NCBI GenBank assembly: GCA_948567375.1
Contig: OX419761.1
Coordinates: 2,668,501-2,732,500, forward strand
Reading direction: 5' to 3'
Source: Lunularia cruciata
Taxonomy: Eukaryota > Streptophyta > Marchantiopsida > Lunulariales > Lunulariaceae
DNA length: 64,000 nt
The position numbers and the translations under genes are program-made. The notes below the pieces were generated by a model. That model saw only the letters and a list, made by a program, of their open reading frames with translations, ran no database searches and was not told the origin of the DNA. This document shows, piece after piece, positions 58,827-64,000 of the stretch (the first letter of the stretch is position 1; every line of letters begins with the position of its first letter).

Positions 58827-59262
58827 AACTATTCTTAGGTGTCTTACTCGGATGTGCTAGACAACCTAATCGGAAATTCCTACCTTGGTGTTGTACTTGA
58901 ATTTGGCGTCGGGTCCAATCAAATTGAACCTTATGACGTTCAAGCCAAGGTAGACCCAGAATGATATCATAGTGTAGAGGTGCCACTACAAACCTCATAC
59001 ACTCCAAATACTTCTTCCCAATCTTGAAGGTAATAGGATGCGAGGTACAAAATGCAAAACCCTTTCTACCATCCGCCATCATCAAACTACTTCCAATCAC
59101 TAGCTTGATAGGAATACCCAATTCCTTTGCTACTTGCATAGACATGCAATTCTCTAAACTTCCAGAATCAACCAAAATCCTACAACCCCAATTAGATATC
59201 GTACCTTGCAAGTGAAGCAAACTTGCATAGGTCGAGCCTTTAATCCCATTGGAACTAATCAA
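58825..59262 (-). pseudogene. Gyp-B aspartic protease
   Basis: Minus strand, 145 codons open. ILVDSGSLENCMS holds the catalytic D-S-G. IILGLPWLERHKVQFDW is the typical C-terminal flap-side motif of gypsy proteases. It would cleave Gag-Pol. The start is inside the polyprotein, so the first Met is not a true start. Confidence 0.85.
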
Positions 59263-60209
59263 GCTTCCAATAGGCGGCTCAAAATCTCCTAATGGGATTC
59301 TTTGTTTCCCTGATCATTCCACTCCACAACCTCCACTTGGGCAACTTGTTGAGGTTGTTCATTCTTGAGTGGACATTTAGCAATGCGATGCCCCAACTAG
59401 CGACAATAAAAACAACCACCATTTTGTCACAGTTTCTCTCTATCTGCCGTGCCAAGTGGGGTTTGTTGAATTGCATCAATCTCCATTGGTGCTAGCTCTT
59501 CCACTTATGTGTAGTGTATTGGTAAGCTTTGTGGAGGTTGAGGTCGAGACCAAGTTATTGCCACCAAGGAATCAAAACGTTTGGCCAACCGCATGGCTTC
59601 CTCCAAGTGTTGTGGCTCTCATATGGTTACCTCTAATTTGGTTCTTGCCTTCAAGCCCCTCACAAATTGATCTAGAGCTTCACCTTCCAATATATCCGGA
59701 ATTTGCATGATTGTGTTTTGGAACTACGTGATGTAATCTCTTATAGAGCTAATCTGTTTCAACTCTACCAACTTATCTCATGTAGCTCGTGTGGCATTTA
59801 TAGCTTGGAACCAACTAATTATTGTGCTCTTGAATTCTGCCCATGTCAAGATTGGTGCAACCATTTGTTGTTTGGCTCGCTCCACTCGGAACCTCCACCA
59901 TAGCTTTGCTACTCCATCCAATACTAGAAGCCAAGAGAATCTATTTTTGCTCGTCTTGTAGATTGGTAGCTTCAAAATAATATTCACAATCAACCGCAAA
60001 ATTCTCCATTGCACCTGAGAGATTCTTGCCTTCAAATACCTTGGGTTTAGGGAATCTGATCCAATCTTCTCCTTCTCAAATTGGTACTCTCTCCACCTGC
60101 TCTTGTCGTCGAAGATCTCGTTCATCCAACAATCAAGTAAGGTGCTCAATTTGTTGTTGCATAGTAAGGATAATATCGGGCATTGCCGCCATGGTTGCTC
60201 CTCTATCAC
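59263..60209 (-). pseudogene. Gyp-B gag
   Basis: Minus strand. The likely start is MAAMPDIILTMQQQIEHLT near 60192, then FPKPKVFEGKNLSGAMENFA and YYFEATNLQDEQK (about 60055-59950), typical of gypsy gag (RFPKP-FDG-W..YF). It ends with a CCHC zinc knuckle, CFYCR-LGHRIAKC (about 59420-59380), in which a stop codon (TAG) replaces one residue. Several in-frame stops are present. Confidence 0.8.
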
Positions 60210-60451
60210 ACCACTCCCAATCTATCTAATTTATTAACACATAGAAATAGCACGTCCACCGTTCTCCATAAGTTACAACCGGAAGCACCGAGGGTTCCTC
60301 AGATATGGTGATCATATGCAGAAAATCTTGTCCAAAGTGCAAGGTGATAAATTGTGTGAAACGATGCTTGGGTAGTATTTGGACGTGAAAATCCCAATGG
60401 TTTGGTGGAAGTGGATTTGGTGCTCCATAAATTCCATCCATCCTGTTCCTA

Positions 60452-60463
60452 CTCTGATACCAA
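60452..60463 (-). other. Gyp-B primer-binding site
   Basis: On the minus strand TTGGTATCAGAG follows the 5' LTR end (...TTTTACA). This is the complement of the initiator tRNA-Met 3' end and fixes element orientation. Confidence 0.95.
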
Positions 60464-60888
60464 TGTAAAAGACCAAATCTAAGGAGAGAAATAGGAGAAT
60501 GGAAACTCACATTGGGACACTTGAATGAGTGAAAACTCCGAATGCCTAGCATGAACTTTGGTTTTGGTATTTATAAGTACCATACAAGGCCTTTGAGAAG
60601 CTTCTCAAGAAGCTTCTTCAGCCGCTTTCTTAAAGTGCAAGCCAAGTTAACTAGGAAGCTTCTCAAGGAGCTTCCTTCTAGAAACCGCCTACTTGGCGTG
60701 CAAGCTAAGCTAGTTAGAAGCTTCTAGAAGCTTCCTTCTAGAAGCTACTTACTTGAGGTGCAAGCTAAGCTAGCCGGGAAACTTCACAAGAAGCTTCCTA
60801 GATACTATTGGAATATTCTAGGCTAATTTGTCTTATGTGCTACTTTGTAAGCCCGACTAACTTCGTTGCTAAACTCCATATTATTACA
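60464..60888 (-). repeat. Gyp-B 5' LTR
   Basis: 425 bp, TGTAAAAG...ATTACA. A phased GAA/TTC quadruplet occupies 60716-60735, with gapped arrays either side. The TATA complement TATTTATAAG is near 60570. This LTR would have driven Gyp-B transcription toward lower coordinates. Confidence 0.95.
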
Positions 60889-61328
60889 CTCTAGGTCATG
60901 CGCCTCTAGTAAGGAAATGTCTACTGGTAGGGCCTTCTGGTAACCTCTGACTGTTGACATCGGTAATAACTCTAGATAACGATAGGCCAAGTGTGCCACA
61001 TGATGTAGAGAAACTTGCCTAGCAATCTCATCTCTCTCTCATCTTTGTGATACCGCAACTAGTCTAGTGCTAATCCCACCGAATAACTCCAATAGACATA
61101 TATCCTCTCTACTGGATACTGCCAAGCAATGAGTGTGGTATCCAGAGGTGTCAAAGCAATTGACTCTGGAGGCTCATCCTCACACTCATCTCCTAATGGT
61201 ATGAAGGCTCCAGTCCAAGCCTATTGCACTGACCAATCTGCATGTTGTTGCAATGCCTCCTCTGAACTCCACAATGGCACATCCAAGGTGGATGGAACAA
61301 TCCCACTCGTACTCCAAATACAATTGAT
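60889..61328 (-). pseudogene. Gyp-A copy 3 linker, second part
   Basis: Resumes after the CTCTA duplication and matches copy 1 at 7860-8290 (for example GATGTAGAGA, CTAATCCCACC and CAAGCAATGAGTGTG). It ends at 61328 where Gyp-D begins. The rest of copy 3 (protease, gag, 5' LTR) should lie beyond the window, past Gyp-D. Confidence 0.75.
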
Positions 61329-62071
61329 TGTAATACTCCGAGGACAGGAGAAGAGAGAAAACACTGACTTCACACTCAAACATTCGATGCTCCAAAGGAG
61401 CACCTTCTCTTTATTATATAAACAAAGAGGATCTCCTCCAAGGAAGCTCCACCCTAGGATTAGGTACACAGATAGGTGACATGTCAGCAAGCTCCACCCT
61501 TGGGTTACTTACTTGGACAGGTGACATGTTGGTCTAGGTCCTGTCTGGCTGGTCAAACAAGCTTTGACCGGAGGGAATCTTTTAGGGAATCTTTTAGGGA
61601 ATCTTCTTGTAGGAGTCTCAGAATCACGTAAGGTACCATTGGAAAGCTCTTGACAAGACAAACCAGGGGGGAAGGCAAACCTTTTGTCCTTTGGGGGGGG
61701 GGAATCTTCACATTTTTGAGGCCTAATTCATCCATTTAGGCCTCCAAAATTGCATTCAAAGATTTCAGGCATATTTTGGTTCCTACTCTATTAGTATAAG
61801 TCCCCTTTTGGTGATACCTCTTTCTGATCTGTTTAGTCCATCATGTGTAACATCCTTCTAGATGTTACTAAACCAATTCTCACCTTTAAATCATATGTCT
61901 AGCTATTTGTTCTAAGGTTCTCAAGTCCATTTTGGTTTTTGCCCTATTAGGGAAGTACTCTTTTGGTGATACTTCTATCTGATCTATTTTGACCATCATG
62001 TATAAAATCATTTTAGATGTTACCAAACCAAATTTCACATCTAGATCATATGGTTAGCTCTTGGTATTACA
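61329..62071 (-). repeat. Gyp-D 3' LTR
   Basis: 743 bp, TGTAATACTCCG...GGTATTACA. The polypurine tract complement AACCTCCCTCCTTTTAAG follows at 62072. TATTATATAAAC near 61413 marks the TATA region (minus-strand TATATAA). Internal repeats: GGGAATCTTTTA three times at about 61574-61604, a 50 bp duplication at about 61445-61530, and two related blocks of about 140-150 bp at about 61770-61905 and 61925-62060. The target duplication should be TTGAT, with its mate outside the window. Confidence 0.9.
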
Positions 62072-62084
62072 AACCTCCCTCCTT

Positions 62085-62441
62085 TTAAGACGCAACGTCT
62101 TTGTTGAGCAATTGTTGCTCAAATGCTTGCACCAACATCGGTGCATGGGTCAAATTGGCAACGGGTTCACAAGCTGCTTCATAGAGGGGGAAACCTTTCC
62201 ACTGTACTAGATAGTCCACCCACGGATGGCGAGTACCATGCATGCATTTTTGGAGAATACGCTCCACTTCATATTCTTCTTTGCCATCAATGAGTGTTGG
62301 ACAAGGTTGAATGTCTTGTGTGGAATGGCCTGATCGGGGAGCATATCTACGTAGTAGATAAACATAGAACGCTGGATGGATCTTCATGTGTGGTGGTAGC
62401 TCAAGGTGATAGGCCATAGCGTTGATGCGACGAAGAATCAA
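62085..62441 (-). CDS. Gyp-D integrase C-terminus with chromodomain
   Basis: 118 codons open on the minus strand: LPPHMKIHPAFYVYLLRRYA, then EEYEVERILQKCMHGTRHPW and VDYLVQWKGFPLYEAACEPV. The latter is a chromodomain (YLVQWKGF, then E-A-C-EP in place of the usual E-A-TWEP). It ends in VAS near the polypurine tract. The upstream Met is internal to the polyprotein. A frame break separates it from the core. Confidence 0.85.
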   Translation of the reverse strand: MILRRINAMAYHLELPPHMKIHPAFYVYLLRRYAPRSGHSTQDIQPCPTLIDGKEEYEVERILQKCMHGTRHPWVDYLVQWKGFPLYEAACEPVANLTHAPMLVQAFEQQLLNKDVAS

Positions 62442-62570
62442 GGAAGGCCCAATAAAACAAGGTCTGAGCTTACGAGATCCAACTAATGTGAGGTTGGTTG
62501 TTGATAGTCACACTTGATCTCCAACATTGAACTCCATGTGCCTATGGTGTGCATCATCATACTGCTTCTA

Positions 62571-63372
62571 TCAATTTTGTGCAATCTGTAATCTGTGTTT
62601 GGCGCTCTCCACACCTTGTTGGATTCTAGAAACAAATGTGTTGATTGCATCAACCTTGGTAGCCATTGGACGGATCTTCATCAAGCTAGATGGTGTGAAG
62701 GGATGCTCACAATACATGAGGAAGAATGGAGTGACCTGGGTAGATGCATTCACTAAATTGTTGTAAGCAAATTCCACCAATAGGAGAAGGGTGTCCCACC
62801 TCTCTTGCTCTTCTAAGGTGAAGCCGCGTAACATGTCTTCAATCGTGTGATTAGCCCGCTCTATTTGGCCATTTTTTTTGTGTGTGGTAAGTTGTGGACA
62901 TGGCCAACTTGGTTTTGAAGAAACTAAAGAGTGTTTGCCAAAACAAACTGGTGAATTGAGTGCCTCTATTGGTGATAAGTACTCTAGACAAGCCATGGTG
63001 AGAGAAGACTACATCTAAGTATAATTGAGCTAGTTGTGGGGCGGTCACCTCCTTGGTGGTAGGGCGTACATGAATCATTTTGCTAAACCGGTCCACAAAG
63101 ACCACGATGGAATCAAACCCTGAGGTTGTCTTGGGTAATTCACAAACGAGATCCATACTCACTTGTTCACAACGTTAGGTAGGAGTGGGGAGAGGTTGAA
63201 GGAGCCATGCAGGAGCTTGATTAGAAGCTTTGTTCTGTTGACAAAGTAGACAATTACGCACATAGGCCATCACGCCGTTGCTCATCTTGGGCCAATAGTA
63301 ATGGCATTGGACTGCATCCAAGGTCTTGTCCACTCCAACATGACCTGCAATGGCCAAATCATGACATTCCAC
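62571..63372 (-). pseudogene. Gyp-D integrase core and zinc-binding domain
   Basis: Minus strand. 63372-63175 encodes the HHCC domain (CHDLAIAGHVGVDKT, then VRNCLLCQQNK). 63162-62851 has SMDLVCELPKTTSGF and VFVDRFSKMIHVRP. The second catalytic acid is Asn in LITNRGTQF (normally SDRGTQF). 62996-62571 gives GQIERANHTIEDMLRGF with the Glu intact. A run of T at 62872-62880 shifts the frame between the last two parts. Confidence 0.88.
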
Positions 63373-64000
63373 TAGAATGGTGGTGTGTAATTCAGGGACA
63401 TTTGGGATCCATAATCTGCCATCACAAAAGGTGAGTCCTTGGGTGTTGGTGACGCCTTTGGATTATTGCGCTCATACAATCTATAGATCAATTTTTGTAG
63501 TAGGGTTAATCTTAACCTCTGCCACCAAGTTGTTTGCCATTGGCATGTGGGTGAATACATCTGCAAGTTGCTTCTTACCTTCCACATAGGTGATTGTCAT
63601 GTTGAAGCATTGTCGACACTATGCCCACCAAATTTGGCAACGAGATAGATCCTTCTACGTCTTGAGGTAGACTAGAGGTTTGTGGTCTGTCTCTATTACA
63701 AATGCCTTCTCGCCCAAATAGTGCTTCCAATGCTTGGTTGCCAAGATGATGACCAACTCTTCTCGTTCTGTGGTGTGGTAGTTGCACTCTACCGGTAACA
63801 ACTTTTGAGAGAAATATACAATTTGATGCCATCTGTCATGCCACTCTTGTTGTAGGACTACTCCTATTGCTATGCCTGATGCATCTATAGCCAACTTGAT
63901 TGGATGTTTTGGGTCATATTACTTCAAGATTGGTGCATGTAGCAAGGCGGCTTTTAATTCTTGAAAGGCCAACTCTTGTGCGGTTCCCCATGTCCATTTC
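63373..64000 (-). pseudogene. Gyp-D RNase H
   Basis: 63894-63655 on the minus strand encodes MAIDASGIAIGVVLQQEWHD, VYFSQKLLPVECNYHTTERE and FVIETDHKPLVYLKT. These carry the D, E and D of gypsy RNase H. The frame breaks near 63650 and again before integrase. Sequence above 63900 leads into the RT connection domain outside the window. Confidence 0.88.

Larger units (their letters stand above)
55219..60888 (-). mobile_element. Gyp-B: complete Ty3/gypsy chromovirus with HSE-type LTRs
   Basis: 5670 bp, minus strand, with 425 bp LTRs at both ends. Exact 5 bp target duplications CTCTA (55214-55218 and 60889-60893). The order from right to left is 5' LTR, tRNA-Met primer-binding site, gag, protease, RT, RNase H, integrase, chromodomain, polypurine tract, 3' LTR. 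The two LTRs differ at about 19 of 425 positions by my count (about 95.5% identity; 16 transitions, 3 transversions). Stops and frameshifts in gag and pol, and a lost integrase Glu, make it non-autonomous. Confidence 0.95.
61329..64000 (-). mobile_element. Gyp-D: Ty3/gypsy chromovirus, 3' part, continues past window end
   Basis: 3' LTR, chromodomain, integrase and RNase H are present in minus-strand order. RT, protease, gag and the 5' LTR are not in the window. Inserted in the Gyp-A copy 3 linker. It is different from Gyp-B in LTR and in coding sequence. Confidence 0.9.

Overview
This is nuclear DNA of a land plant. The only complete host gene is a ten-exon gene at 18561-21898 with canonical GT-AG introns. 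It encodes a 303-residue PP6-type protein phosphatase catalytic subunit of the FyPP family. Nearly everything else is LTR retrotransposon sequence, most of it decayed. Several FyPP residues (for example NPNAWRY and the tail [13 protein letters not shown]) remind me more of non-seed-plant homologues than of angiosperm ones. That comparison is from memory, so I do not name a species.

Layout. (1) 1-13750: a decayed Ty3/gypsy copy on the minus strand (Gyp-A copy 1) with its 3' LTR at 900-1530. It is broken by a 2.2 kb insertion, a Gyp-C solo LTR (12060-12746) and a Gyp-B solo LTR (13167-13592). (2) 13750-22900: an AT-rich gene island with FyPP. (3) 25200-35208: a minus-strand relic of an unrecognised coiled-coil ORF family (called CCO here). 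It is split by a full-length Ty1/copia element (26758-33753, plus strand). Inside the copia element are a Gyp-B solo LTR and an antisense fragment of a CSP41B-like chloroplast RNA-binding protein gene. (4) 35209-64000: a nest. Gyp-A copy 2 is interrupted by Gyp-C (36650-46804) and by Gyp-A copy 3. Copy 3 is in turn interrupted by a complete Gyp-B (55219-60888) and by Gyp-D (61329 to beyond the window end).

Insertion boundaries were read from terminal TG...CA sequences and target-site duplications: GATGG, CTTAG and CTCTA (Gyp-B, exact 5 bp), GATC and GTTT/GTTC (Gyp-C, 4 bp), and GATGA/AATGA (copia).

The points that look most unusual are these. Gyp-B LTRs carry heat-shock-element-like arrays just upstream of a TATA box. 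Gyp-C has lost protease, RT and RNase H, and in their place is a 6.2 kb near-perfect inverted repeat of the CCO ORF. Gyp-A integrase ends in a PHD-finger-like domain rather than a chromodomain. Gyp-A 3' LTRs have 100 bp direct repeats at both of their own ends. A CSP41B-like gene fragment is captured in the copia element. None of the retroelements looks autonomous: all have stops or frameshifts, and integrase catalytic residues are lost in Gyp-A copy 3, Gyp-B and Gyp-D.
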